Origin: Sporosarcina pasteurii | Lineage (GTDB): Bacteria; Bacillota; Bacilli; Bacillales_A; Planococcaceae | Length of the DNA stretch: 64,000 bases | Direction of reading: 5' to 3' | NCBI RefSeq assembly: GCF_041295575.1 | Contig: NZ_CP160452.1 | Span: 1,922,001 to 1,986,000, forward strand | Shown here: positions 42,070 to 50,777 of the stretch, in pieces | Position numbering within the stretch: position 1 is the stretch's first letter | Layout of the letters: every line of letters starts with the position of its first letter | Notes under the pieces: generated by a model | Database searches by the model: none | What the model saw: only the letters and a program-made list of their open reading frames with translations | Told to the model about the DNA's origin: nothing | Translations under genes and position numbers: made by a program

Positions 42070-43305
42070 TTAAAAGAAGAAAATACCTACAATTGCACCA
42101 TTTAATAGGTTGGCCAATGTCGCAGCGATTAACCCTTTGAATGCCATATCTTGAATTTCTTTTTTACGATTAGGTGCGATTCCTAGCATAACACCTAGAA
42201 TGATTCCAATAGAACCAAGATTTGCAAATCCAGATAATGCAAATGTTAAAATTGCTACGGACTTCTCAGAAAATGAACCAATTATATCTTGAAACGCTGC
42301 AAATGCTACAAATTCGTTAATGATGATTTTTTGTCCAAGTAAGTTTCCGGCCATGATTGCTTCAGACCAAGGAATTCCTAAAACAAACGCAACTGGCGCA
42401 AATACATATCCTAAAATTGTTTCAAAAGATAAGCCTGGTAAACCTACGAGGGAACCAACTCCCCCTAAAATACCGTTCAGAAGTGCAATTAATCCGATAA
42501 TCGAAACTAGAATCACGACAGCATTTACGGCAAAATGCAAGCCATCTTTGGATTCGGTTACAATAACTTCCATAACACTTGGTTTTTCACCAGATTCATT
42601 CACATTATCGTCTGTTACTTTCCACTCATTTGGATCAAGTTTTTCAGTTTCAGGTATAATCAATTTCGCTAACATTAAGCCTGCGGGTGCAGACATTATT
42701 GCCGCTGATAATAGATAATTAATCGGAATTCCCATTGCCGCTAATCCGAGTAAAACAGCTCCAGATACAGAAGCAAGACCACCAACCATTACGGCAAAGA
42801 GTTGAGAACGTGACATCGTTCTTATATATGGCTTGACCGATAGGAAAGATTGTGTCATCCCTAAGAAAATATTTGCCGCGGCATTCGTCGATTCAATATG
42901 ACCGGTTTTCATAATCTTAGAAAGTCCTCCACCGACGATACGAACGAACATTTGCATAATTCCAAAACGATATAATAAACCAATTAGCGCAGTTAAATAA
43001 ATCATAATGGCCAATGCATTAATCGCAAATATTGGACCAGCTGCTCCTTCTTTATCTGCTAAAGAACCAAATACAAATTTTAACCCTTCAACTCCATAGG
43101 CCATAACTTTCGATACACCATCAGATAGCCACTGGATAATGGACATACCAATATCCCATTTTAATACGATAAACCCTAATATAACTTGAGCGATAAAGCC
43201 CATACTTACTGTCCATATATTAATTGCTTTCTTGTTTTCAGATAATAGAAGAGCTGCTAAAACGATAACCGTACAGCCCATTAATCCCCATAGTATACTT
43301 ACCAT
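42070..43305 (-). CDS. Concentrative nucleoside transporter, NupC family, second copy
   Basis: 411 residues, about 9 membrane segments. VEGLKFVFGSLADKEGAAGP and the conserved core LGQKIIINEFVAFAAFQDI, then FALSGFANLGSIGIILGVML, mark a CNT transporter. It is closer to classical NupC than the copy at 36.5 kb in the SLADKEGA region. It takes up nucleosides for the hydrolase encoded 60 bases downstream. Confidence 0.92.
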   Translation of the reverse strand: MVSILWGLMGCTVIVLAALLLSENKKAINIWTVSMGFIAQVILGFIVLKWDIGMSIIQWLSDGVSKVMAYGVEGLKFVFGSLADKEGAAGPIFAINALAIMIYLTALIGLLYRFGIMQMFVRIVGGGLSKIMKTGHIESTNAAANIFLGMTQSFLSVKPYIRTMSRSQLFAVMVGGLASVSGAVLLGLAAMGIPINYLLSAAIMSAPAGLMLAKLIIPETEKLDPNEWKVTDDNVNESGEKPSVMEVIVTESKDGLHFAVNAVVILVSIIGLIALLNGILGGVGSLVGLPGLSFETILGYVFAPVAFVLGIPWSEAIMAGNLLGQKIIINEFVAFAAFQDIIGSFSEKSVAILTFALSGFANLGSIGIILGVMLGIAPNRKKEIQDMAFKGLIAATLANLLNGAIVGIFFF

Positions 43306-43355
43306 GCGCTTGCTTTCCTCCTCATATATTGAAGCAGATTAGATTGTTTTAAGTT

Positions 43356-44255
43356 TTATTTTTTGCCATGATTGCGAAGAAATTCGTTCACTTCGTCTTG
43401 TGTTGGCATTCCAGCTTGCGCACCTAATTTTTGAACAGAAAGGGCTGCGGCTGCATTCGCAAAATGACATGCAGTTTCAACATCCTTTTTCATGCCAATT
43501 GCATAGGCAAACGCTCCATTAAATGTATCCCCTGCCCCTGTCGTATCAACAGTTGAAACAGAATGACTTGAAATTCTACGTGGCGCTTCATTTTCAAAAT
43601 AAACAACGCCGTCTTTTCCTTCTGTGACAATTAGCTTATCCAATAACTGATTGAAATCTACTTGTTTAGATAAAGTCTCACGTTCAGACTGATTAGGCGT
43701 AATAAAGTCTGCCTTCATCAACACATCAACTGATAAATCCGCAGCAGGTGCTGGATTTAAGATGAATTTCGTCTGATGTTTTTGACACAGTCGCGCAGTC
43801 TCTTCTACAGATTCAATCGGAATTTCTAATTGTGTAATGACCACATCGCTTTTCGCGATAAGGCTTTCATATTTCCTTATATAATCAGGAGTCGCTTCTT
43901 TATTTGCTCCTTGATAAACAATGATGCTATTGTCGCCATCCGCTAAAGTAATCATTGCAACACCTGATGCAGAATGTGGAACCGGTTCCACACCATTTAA
44001 AAAGATGTTTTCCTTTTCCATAAACTTCAGTAGTTCAGATCCGAATTCATCATCTCCTACCCTACCAATCATATGGACTTCCGCTCCTAAACGAGCAGCT
44101 GCAACGGCCTGATTTGATCCTTTTCCGCCGGGACTTGTATAAAAATCTTCACCAAGAATTGTTTCTCCCGCTTCTGGTCGCTTTGCTGCCGCCACGACCA
44201 GGTCCATATTAATACTTCCAACTACCGTAATAACAGGCTTTCCCAAGAAATTCAC
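43356..44255 (-). CDS. rbsK: Ribokinase (PfkB family)
   Basis: 299 residues. TVVGSINMDLVVAA and SPGGKGSNQAVAAARLGAEV are the N-terminal PfkB signature of ribokinase; TVDTTGAGDTFNGAFAYAI holds the catalytic Asp and anion hole. It phosphorylates ribose from nucleoside hydrolysis. The listed start is a GTG; TTG 44246 lies eight bases after AGGAG and is equally likely. It begins within about 10 bases of the LacI stop, so the two are tightly coupled. Confidence 0.9.
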   Translation of the reverse strand: MNFLGKPVITVVGSINMDLVVAAAKRPEAGETILGEDFYTSPGGKGSNQAVAAARLGAEVHMIGRVGDDEFGSELLKFMEKENIFLNGVEPVPHSASGVAMITLADGDNSIIVYQGANKEATPDYIRKYESLIAKSDVVITQLEIPIESVEETARLCQKHQTKFILNPAPAADLSVDVLMKADFITPNQSERETLSKQVDFNQLLDKLIVTEGKDGVVYFENEAPRRISSHSVSTVDTTGAGDTFNGAFAYAIGMKKDVETACHFANAAAALSVQKLGAQAGMPTQDEVNEFLRNHGKK

Positions 44256-44263
44256 TCCTATTT

Positions 44264-45235
44264 CTATCTCGTCGTACCTCTTTGAATTACTCTTGTTTTT
44301 AATTCATATATCGTCTGTTCTGGTTCTTCATTTTCAATCAGTTTTATTAATAATCGAGATGCCACCGCCCCTAAATCATAAATTGGTTGGGCAATGGTTG
44401 TTAACTCGGGATAAACCATTTTACCAAACGCAACGCCATCAAACCCGACAATTTGTAATTCTTCGGGAATTTGAATGCCTCTTTTTAAAGCTACTTTGAG
44501 AAATCCAACTGCAATCGTATCATTGCTACAAAAAATACCATCTATCTGTGTAAATTTATCAAAAAATGCATGGGCAACTTCTTCTGCAGCCGCAAGGTTA
44601 AAAGCTGATTCCTCAATGATATAGCTCATATTATTTTCTTCTATTTCATCAATAAATCCTCGATAACGATCATTTGCAGATGTAATTTCGCGTGGCCCTC
44701 GAATGTGAGCAATGTTTTTTGCTCCTTTTTCGATTAACAATTTTGTAGCCTGACGCGCACCTTCATAGTTATCGGATGTAACCGTTGGCAATTCTGAATA
44801 ACTTGCGCGGTCCAATACAACAACTGGTGTATTAGCATGTAAAGAAATATGCTTTTCCGATGAATGCCCTGTCATAATTACACCATCAACATATTTTTGA
44901 TTAAATAAATCTAGATAAGTCTGTTCCTTTTCTGCATTTCCATCTGAATTACCGAGCAATACTTTGTAGCCATAAATCATGGAAACGTCTTCAACAGCTC
45001 TTGCTAGCTCTGGAAAAAACGGGTTTGTAATATCTGGCACAATTAAACCAATCATCTTTGACGTTTTATGGAACAGAGCCCTTGCTACAGCGTTCGGTTT
45101 ATAATTCAATTTTTCAATTGCCTTGATTACCTTTAGTTCTGATTCTTGACTTACATAGCCATTTTTATTCAGTACCCTTGAAACTGTCGCAACGGAAACT
45201 CCCGCCTCATTTGCTACGTCTCTCATTGTTGCCAA
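44264..45235 (-). CDS. LacI-family repressor of nucleoside/ribose genes
   Basis: 323 residues from a TTG start with GAGGTGATTG upstream. The LacI helix-turn-helix is complete: TMRDVANEAGVSVATVSRVL with the hinge LNYKPNAVARAL. A periplasmic-binding-type ligand domain follows (MIGLIVPDITNPFFPELARA, and the C-terminal GFDGVAFG). As first gene of an operon with ribokinase, NupC and nucleoside hydrolase it is RbsR-like, probably sensing ribose or a nucleoside. A site at 45258-45271 suggests autoregulation, and perfect versions at 35.2-35.3 kb suggest control of the other nucleoside genes. Confidence 0.88.
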   Translation of the reverse strand: MATMRDVANEAGVSVATVSRVLNKNGYVSQESELKVIKAIEKLNYKPNAVARALFHKTSKMIGLIVPDITNPFFPELARAVEDVSMIYGYKVLLGNSDGNAEKEQTYLDLFNQKYVDGVIMTGHSSEKHISLHANTPVVVLDRASYSELPTVTSDNYEGARQATKLLIEKGAKNIAHIRGPREITSANDRYRGFIDEIEENNMSYIIEESAFNLAAAEEVAHAFFDKFTQIDGIFCSNDTIAVGFLKVALKRGIQIPEELQIVGFDGVAFGKMVYPELTTIAQPIYDLGAVASRLLIKLIENEEPEQTIYELKTRVIQRGTTR

Positions 45236-45257
45236 TTACAATCACCTCTACAAAATG

Positions 45258-45271
45258 TGGAACCGATTACA
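45258..45271. promoter_or_regulatory. LacI-type operator before the lacI-family gene
   Basis: TGGAACCGATTACA, 12 of 14 bases as in the perfect palindrome at 35210. It lies 23 bases upstream of the start and would block the gene's own promoter. Confidence 0.65.
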
Positions 45272-45624
45272 TACTTAAATATAATTTATAAATACCTCCA
45301 TGTCAATTCGTTTTATAAAATAAATATTATTAAATTATTCATACACTCATGCACCTAAATATCCTTGTAAAACTGAAAAAGAAACAATGAAACTATTTAA
45401 TTGTGAGATTCGCCTATGTTTTTGTTGGACAACCCCTAATTGAAGCGGTCTAGGCATATACTAGAGAACTTGCGATGCCCAAGAATTAATCTGAGTGAAA
45501 CAGTGTGGTTGTCACTATTACCAAATAAACATTTCATTCTATTAGGAACGAGAAGGAGGTGACAATTAAAATTCTCCATTGCAGTGTCTTTTATTATTAT
45601 CATAAAAACATAATTCCAAACAAG

Positions 45625-45638
45625 TGTAAGCACTAACA
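45625..45638. promoter_or_regulatory. Possible catabolite-responsive element (cre)
   Basis: TGTAAGCACTAACA resembles the CcpA cre consensus TGWAARCGYTWWCA with CA in place of the central CG. It lies upstream of the PTS permease gene. Confidence 0.4.
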
Positions 45639-45742
45639 TCACTTGTTAATTTGAGCGTTAACTAGTGAGAGATTTATAAAATAGTAGGTTGTCATGAATT
45701 GCCATTATATTTTTTGCAGTACAAAGGAAAGGTGGAAGTTAT

Positions 45743-47191
45743 ATGATGAAGTATCTCCAAAATCTAGGTCGCTCGTTAATGTTACCCGTGGCAGTATTAC
45801 CTGCGGCCGCGATTTTAATGGGAATTGGGTATTGGATTGACCCTTCTGGTTGGGGATCAGGCAACGTACTCGCCGCTTTCTTAATTAAAGCCGGAGGTTC
45901 AATCATTGACCATATGTCGATTCTTTTTGCAGTCGGGGTAGCGCTTGGAATGTCTAAGGATAAGGATGGATCAGCTGCATTAAGTGGACTTGTTGCCTTT
46001 TTAGTTGTGACAACTTTATTGTCAACAGATACAGTCGCGATGCTATTGTCGATTGATGCAGAAGCTGTAAATCCTGCATTCGAGAAAATTGCAAACCAAT
46101 TTATTGGGATTGTTTCAGGGCTTGTTGCTGCAACAATGTATAACCGATTTAGTCATGTACAATTACCTGATGCCCTCGCCTTCTTTAGTGGAAAACGTTT
46201 AGTTCCGATTGTGACAGCTGCTACTATGCTTGTTGCTTCAGCGGCATTATTTTTCATATGGCCTATGATTTATACTGGACTGGTCAATTTTGGTGAAGTG
46301 ATTAGTGGACTAGGTGCGACTGGTGCAGGATTATACGGATTCTTTAACCGCCTTCTGATTCCTACTGGATTACATCATGCGTTAAACTCTGTATTCTGGT
46401 TTGATGTTGCAGGCATCAATGACATCGGAAACTTCTGGGGTAGTCAGGGGACAAAAGGGATTACAGGCATGTACCAAGCTGGTTTCTTTCCAATTATGAT
46501 GTTTGGATTACCAGCTGCAGGTCTGGCTATGTATCATACCGCGAAAACAAAACGTAAAAAACAAGCGGCTTCTTTAATGTTAGCAGCGGGTTTTGCGGCA
46601 TTCTTTACAGGTGTGACAGAACCGCTTGAGTTCGCATTTATGTTTTTGGCGCCGGCTCTTTATGTTGTACACGCAGCTTTAACAGGTCTCTCTTTATTTA
46701 TCGCCGCATCTTTCCAATGGACAGCAGGATTTGGGTTTAGCGCTGGTTTTGTTGACTATTTCTTAAGTTTAAAAATTCCAATCGCGAACCAACCGCTCAT
46801 GCTAGTTGTTCAAGGTTTAGGATTTGCAGTTGTTTACTATTTCTTATTCCGATTCCTCATTGTGAAATTCGACTTGAAAACACCCGGTCGAGAAGATGAT
46901 GAAGACATCGTGGAGGAAGCGGAAGATAAAAATTTTACAGGTAATAAATTTACAAGTATGGCGACAATCATTTACGACGGCTTAGGCGGAGATGCAAACG
47001 TCACTGCAGTTGACCACTGTGCGACACGATTACGTGTTGAAGTAAAAGATATGAGCGTCGTTAATCAAAACAAAATTAAAAGTTCAGGTGTACCAGGCAT
47101 TCATGTTGTTGGATCAAATAGCATCCAAGTCATCGTCGGAACAAACGTACAATTTGTAGCCGATGAAATGAACAAAATTCGAAAAAAATGA
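45743..47191 (+). CDS. nagE: PTS transporter EIICB, N-acetylglucosamine type
   Basis: 482 residues. EIIC occupies about residues 1-385: SLMLPVAVLPAAAILMGIGY, LLIPTGLHHALNSVFWF (HHAL is the sugar-site signature) and FTGVTEPLEFAFMFLAPALY. A short linker rich in acidic residues leads to EIIB with the phospho-cysteine in VDHCATRLRVEV. No EIIA domain is fused, so EIIA must come from elsewhere. NFWG in the loop is seen in GlcNAc permeases. With NagA at 34 kb it fits GlcNAc use; glucose or glucosamine specificity is possible. Confidence 0.87.
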   Translation: MMKYLQNLGRSLMLPVAVLPAAAILMGIGYWIDPSGWGSGNVLAAFLIKAGGSIIDHMSILFAVGVALGMSKDKDGSAALSGLVAFLVVTTLLSTDTVAMLLSIDAEAVNPAFEKIANQFIGIVSGLVAATMYNRFSHVQLPDALAFFSGKRLVPIVTAATMLVASAALFFIWPMIYTGLVNFGEVISGLGATGAGLYGFFNRLLIPTGLHHALNSVFWFDVAGINDIGNFWGSQGTKGITGMYQAGFFPIMMFGLPAAGLAMYHTAKTKRKKQAASLMLAAGFAAFFTGVTEPLEFAFMFLAPALYVVHAALTGLSLFIAASFQWTAGFGFSAGFVDYFLSLKIPIANQPLMLVVQGLGFAVVYYFLFRFLIVKFDLKTPGREDDEDIVEEAEDKNFTGNKFTSMATIIYDGLGGDANVTAVDHCATRLRVEVKDMSVVNQNKIKSSGVPGIHVVGSNSIQVIVGTNVQFVADEMNKIRKK

Positions 47192-47198
47192 GTAGATA

Positions 47199-47244
47199 AG
47201 GTTTTCTGGGAAGTAGCAATCATACTTTCTAGAAAACCTCTTTT
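47199..47244 (+). terminator. Terminator of the PTS gene
   Basis: AGGTTTTCT and AGAAAACCT with an interrupted inner stem, then TCTTTT. Confidence 0.75.
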
Positions 47245-47392
47245 ATACAAATTAACATCATCGAGCAATTAGATAAGGTGCACCAAATCTCCCCTGTCAT
47301 CCTCTATATAGACCATTCAAAAGAAAAAGGATACATTTGCGATGATTAATTTCTTTCATTCTTTACTTCTTTACATTCTTGTTAGTTGTTAA

Positions 47393-47520
47393 GCGTCTGT
47401 TGATCGTTTGTTAGGCGTCTGTTACTTTGTCTGTTGCTCAAGCGACTTCACCTTGAGAAAACCCAATGTTACCAATCTGTATGAGCAGATGATGCTCTGT
47501 TAATTCGTCTGTTAGAAATC
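47393..47520. repeat. Degenerate GCGTCTGTT word repeats
   Basis: AAGCGTCTGTTGATC, TAGGCGTCTGTTACT, TTTGTCTGTTGCT, and further right CTCTGTTAATTCGTCTGTTAG. Irregular spacing. Like the repeats at 12.76 kb they sit before a gene for a small hydrophilic protein. Confidence 0.45.
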
Positions 47521-47650
47521 ACTTCTTTGTGGAAAGCAGATGACATTCCTCTATTTTTATATACATTAAAATCTGAACAAAAACTGTAATAACTTTTATG
47601 GAAATGGTAAAGCTAAATTCTATAAGATGTAATACAAAGAGGTGAATCTG

Positions 47651-47788
47651 TTGACGAATGAAAAGAAAGCACCAAAAAATCCAATGACCGATAAAGATAA
47701 CGGATTAAGTTCCACACAAGAAGTAACCTACCAAGACGAATTTAAAAAAGCTAATCGCACTGCAAATCGAGAGAATAAAAATAAATAA
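47651..47788 (+). CDS. Small hydrophilic protein, unknown
   Basis: 45 residues from TTG 47651, with AGAGGTGAA upstream; translated by hand. The sequence opens MTNEKKAPKNPMTDKDNGLS and is rich in Asn, Lys and Thr with no membrane segment. It resembles small spore-type proteins of Bacilli in composition, but I cannot assign a family. A strong bidirectional terminator follows. Confidence 0.55.
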   Translation: MTNEKKAPKNPMTDKDNGLSSTQEVTYQDEFKKANRTANRENKNK

Positions 47789-47816
47789 AGGGTCGATTAA
47801 CTAAACCCTAAATATA

Positions 47817-47856
47817 AAATGCCTGTAGGGGAATTTTCTCCCCTACAGGCATTTTA
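47817..47856. terminator. Strong bidirectional terminator
   Basis: AAAATGCCTGTAGGGGA paired with TCCCCTACAGGCATTTT, a 17-bp perfect stem between convergent genes at 47651 and 47867. Confidence 0.92.
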
Positions 47857-47866
47857 ATTGATGAAT

Positions 47867-48895
47867 CTATTCCGTTGTACGATTTGTTTGGAACGGAAGC
47901 GTATCCCAGAAAGAAACGTCTTTTGTTTCGATGGAACGATCTGCAATTGCACGTACCGTTGCGTCAAGTGTTGTAATTGTTTGTTTAATTAAATAGCCAT
48001 TACTCTTTTGTCCTAATACATAAGATTCGTAGAAATGGTCAGACATACCCCGCATCTCAAAAAGCAGTGTAGAGATTCCGTATTCGACCGCAATCCCGTT
48101 TCGACTAATTGTTTCAGCAGAACCGCCGTTATATTTACCTAAATGTCCCCAACCTTTTGCTTCAATCGCATCATAGACGACTGCACCAAGCTGTTTCGAT
48201 TTCAGTACAACGTCTTCATCTACATTTGGCGTCGTTGGGTAAAGAATTGAACCTGAAACGTATTCATTGTCGATCGCACTTTGTGTACCTTGGTGGTGCA
48301 AATCAATCATATAGTCAATGTCATACTTCCGCATCACATTGTCGTGCAAAGCTTTTGTTTCAGGTTGAATCTTCGTAATATGGTCTCTGTTTAAGTCGAT
48401 GCCAAGCGCATTATAACGGGTAAGGTTCCGATCCCCGCTTGCTACGTAATCATCAAGAGAAAAATCAACGTCTCCCATCGCACCGTCCGCATTTAGCATC
48501 GGTACTATAAGAATATTAACATCATCTGTAACGCCTTTCATTTTACCAGTACCAAGATGTTTGACGAATTCAAGTGCCCCTTCAGTTGTCAATTGCTCAT
48601 TACCGTGCTGTTGTGTTAAGAAAAGGATGGTCGGATTGTCACGGTTTTTCATATATTTGACGAGGTACAAGTCTCTTCCCTTCACAGTTTGACCAATGAC
48701 TTCTAGTTCCATATCCTGTTGTTTCGCATGTTCCTTTTGCAGGAAGTCCGAAAGTTCATCATATGTGTGCAAAATCGACGTGTTTACTGTTTCATTGCCG
48801 CCGTAATTTGGTCCATTTCCAACAGCATCTACTACTGGAGTGACACTTAGCATCATGGCTCCTGCCATTGACAATGCGAGTAACGATTTCTTCAT
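47867..48895 (-). CDS. Secreted M14-family zinc carboxypeptidase, copy A
   Basis: 342 residues. A Sec signal peptide (MKKSLLALSMAGAMMLSVTP, cleavage near Ala24) sends it outside. The zinc site is His97 and Glu100 (QQHGNEQL) plus the later His in YMIDLHHQG; the catalytic Glu is in LLFEMRGMSD. These belong to the M14 family of metallocarboxypeptidases. It removes C-terminal residues from peptides or acts on peptidoglycan stems. It is the second of two tandem paralogues, 45 bases after copy B. Confidence 0.87.
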   Translation of the reverse strand: MKKSLLALSMAGAMMLSVTPVVDAVGNGPNYGGNETVNTSILHTYDELSDFLQKEHAKQQDMELEVIGQTVKGRDLYLVKYMKNRDNPTILFLTQQHGNEQLTTEGALEFVKHLGTGKMKGVTDDVNILIVPMLNADGAMGDVDFSLDDYVASGDRNLTRYNALGIDLNRDHITKIQPETKALHDNVMRKYDIDYMIDLHHQGTQSAIDNEYVSGSILYPTTPNVDEDVVLKSKQLGAVVYDAIEAKGWGHLGKYNGGSAETISRNGIAVEYGISTLLFEMRGMSDHFYESYVLGQKSNGYLIKQTITTLDATVRAIADRSIETKDVSFWDTLPFQTNRTTE

Positions 48896-48940
48896 CTAAA
48901 TTCCTCCTTGATTTTATATAATCTGGTCGTTCTTTCTTAA

Positions 48941-50137
48941 TCAGTTTGTCGCTCTAGATGATGTGCGAGGAATTTTCTCGTAATCTTCCGGATTCAATTC
49001 TTCTACAGAACCGTCGGCAACCGCGCTGATGATCCCCGTAAGTCCACGTTCAACAGCTTTAATAAGTCGCCCGCTTTCTTTTTGTCCCATCATTTGCGTT
49101 TGACCTCTCACCTCGAAAAGGACAGTTCCACTACCATTCAATGCATAGGTTCCAAGAGCCGTCCCAGGAAGATCTAGCCCTTGTGAATAAAGCGAGACGT
49201 TCGTAAATGGTGAGTTTCCATAAGACTGCAACTCATTATAAGCGGCAACGTTTAACTGCCTCGAAAAATCGTAATTGTAATTGTCTTTATATTGGGCGTA
49301 CTTCTCGCCTGCCGGTGTATTCGGGTCCGGTACAAACTGCGCAGATAAGGAAAGTGTCACTTCGTCAGCTGTACCCGCAACATAGTACATTCCTTGATGG
49401 TGAATATCGATGAACGCATCTACTTTGCCATGTTCATCTTGCAATGATTTATATACATCCCTTGCTGTTTGTGCTTCAGGCGTGATGAACCACCCTGGCT
49501 CATTTGAGCGACCTGGAAAGTCTTTCGCCTCTGGTACATAATTGAGATCTGGATTAAAGTCACGGTTTACATCAAATCCTGGATTCTTACCATAATCAAA
49601 ACTTTGACTGATGCCGCGATCTAAGTAGTTCCAAGCTGGTGATGCACCTTCAAGTTGCGGGAAGTTCACAAGCACTTCATTCCACGTCATACTATTTCTT
49701 CTTTTATCTCCTTCAGAAGCATCCGGATTCATCATCGGCATGAATACCAACGTTACTTCCTCGCGAATTTCTCTCGCTTGCTTTGAGTTACTAGAAAGGT
49801 TTTCCAACATGTTAAGGATTGCAACAGTTCCGGTCTTTTCATTCCCGTGGATCTCACTTTGAATAAGAATCACTTTATCACCAGTCCCGACCGTCGCTTT
49901 ATAAATATCTCGACCTTGATTGGACTGGCCGACCACTTCCACTTCAACAATCCCTTTGCTAGACTGCTCAATCTGTTGAAGTTGATGTTGTAGTTCACTG
50001 TAATTCGTAAACCCTGAAATCGAATACTCATGGTGATGGGTTTCCTGAGCTGGACTTTCCGCCGCATATACGGGCAAAGCAAGACTCGCGCTAAGCGCTA
50101 AAATACCAATCATACTTCCAAGTTTCTTCATAATCAT
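48941..50137 (-). CDS. Secreted M14-family zinc carboxypeptidase, copy B
   Basis: 398 residues with a signal peptide ending near residue 26 (LALPVYAAES). Zinc ligands are in QSEIHGNEKTG and in DIHHQGMYYV; the catalytic Glu in TVLFEVRGQTQMMG. The C-terminal region parallels copy A (SGRLIKAVERGLTGIISAVA against NGYLIKQTITTLDATVRAIA), so the pair arose by tandem duplication and has diverged strongly. Two ATGs, at 50137 and 50131, both fit the AGAGAGG site. Confidence 0.87.
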   Translation of the reverse strand: MIMKKLGSMIGILALSASLALPVYAAESPAQETHHHEYSISGFTNYSELQHQLQQIEQSSKGIVEVEVVGQSNQGRDIYKATVGTGDKVILIQSEIHGNEKTGTVAILNMLENLSSNSKQAREIREEVTLVFMPMMNPDASEGDKRRNSMTWNEVLVNFPQLEGASPAWNYLDRGISQSFDYGKNPGFDVNRDFNPDLNYVPEAKDFPGRSNEPGWFITPEAQTARDVYKSLQDEHGKVDAFIDIHHQGMYYVAGTADEVTLSLSAQFVPDPNTPAGEKYAQYKDNYNYDFSRQLNVAAYNELQSYGNSPFTNVSLYSQGLDLPGTALGTYALNGSGTVLFEVRGQTQMMGQKESGRLIKAVERGLTGIISAVADGSVEELNPEDYEKIPRTSSRATN

Positions 50138-50550
50138 TCATCCTCTCTATTTGCCTTTTATCCGTTGACTACTTGTCTAGAATATTTGTAGACAAGCACT
50201 CAATTTGTTACTAGCATAGCAAATAAAAAACGAATAGTTAATTGATTTCGAATATTCAGCCCCTAGGTAGGATATGGAATTTTTTAATATTAAATTATCA
50301 CTAACGAATACATCTTTTGTAATGAAGCGTTTATTCTTCCCGTGCTCAACGTATACCGTCTGCGTAATCAACAATATAGAATCTCACAAACATTTCCCAT
50401 AAACCCCCAATAACTATGACGAATTCCCCCTCAATGGCTTCTCAGAAGTACCTATTAAGTATTCTATGTAGCGTGAACGTGAAGTAAATTTAGGTGATTT
50501 TTTGCTTCTATTATACAAAATAATTATCTAATAGATATATATATACTAAA

Positions 50551-50668
50551 AAAACGTCGATGTGCGAAATCGACGGTAATTCCAATTGGAGGTCCCTGCA
50601 AGGGGGCGGCTTCTAGACGAGAAATAACCCATCTGAGCCTGTCAAATCAAGGATGGGTTATTTTTTGC
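50551..50668 (+). ncRNA. Second copy of the antitoxin-type RNA, probably decayed
   Basis: Hairpin CGTCGAT/ATCGACG (50555-50575) followed by GGTCCCTGCAAGGGGGCGGC and the terminator AATAACCCATC/GATGGGTTATT (50623-50662). The order and the conserved parts equal those at 33347-33462, while the first hairpin differs in sequence but keeps its shape. No strong promoter is evident. Confidence 0.5.
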
Positions 50669-50699
50669 TTCTATTTGACAGAATGAAATCGATGACCGT
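50658..50699 (-). pseudogene. Relic of a holin-like toxin gene
   Basis: The 13 last codons read TVIDFILSNRSKK before a TAA in the terminator, aligning with the end of the intact toxin (ILSFNQKK). A stop codon directly precedes them and no start remains. Confidence 0.5.
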
Positions 50700-50777
50700 T
50701 TAATTTAATGCATGAAAAGTTATTACGCTTATAGCACTGCATTGAATTATCAGAAGTTAACGTCACGTAGGTATCCA

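Larger units (their letters stand above)
45236..45742. other. Divergent regulatory gap between lacI and the PTS gene
   Basis: 507 bases. It holds the LacI operator (45258-45271), a full-strength ribosome site without an obvious ATG (AAGGAGGTGA at 45553-45562), and a cre-like site at 45625-45638. Minus-strand frame 45436-45642 lacks a ribosome site and family; not called. Confidence 0.5.
47192..47650. other. Intergenic stretch with word repeats
   Basis: 459 bases. After the PTS terminator it holds several copies of a GCGTCTGTT word between about 47393 and 47520, with spacings of 10-30 bases. No ORF is supported until 47651. Confidence 0.5.
50138..50777. other. Long gap with decayed toxin/antitoxin RNA locus
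   Basis: 640 bases between the peptidase and esterase genes, both on the minus strand. The only structure I see is the second copy of the holin-like toxin antitoxin RNA (50551-50668) and the toxin relic beside it. Other short frames lack ribosome sites. Confidence 0.5.

Noticed and set aside
45436..45642. 68-codon minus-strand ORF in the gap before the PTS gene
   Set aside because: No ribosome site; it runs antisense across the full SD sequence and the cre-like site. Probably chance.
50177..50374. 65-codon minus-strand ORF upstream of the peptidase
   Set aside because: No ribosome site, no hydrophobic or domain pattern, and AT-rich.
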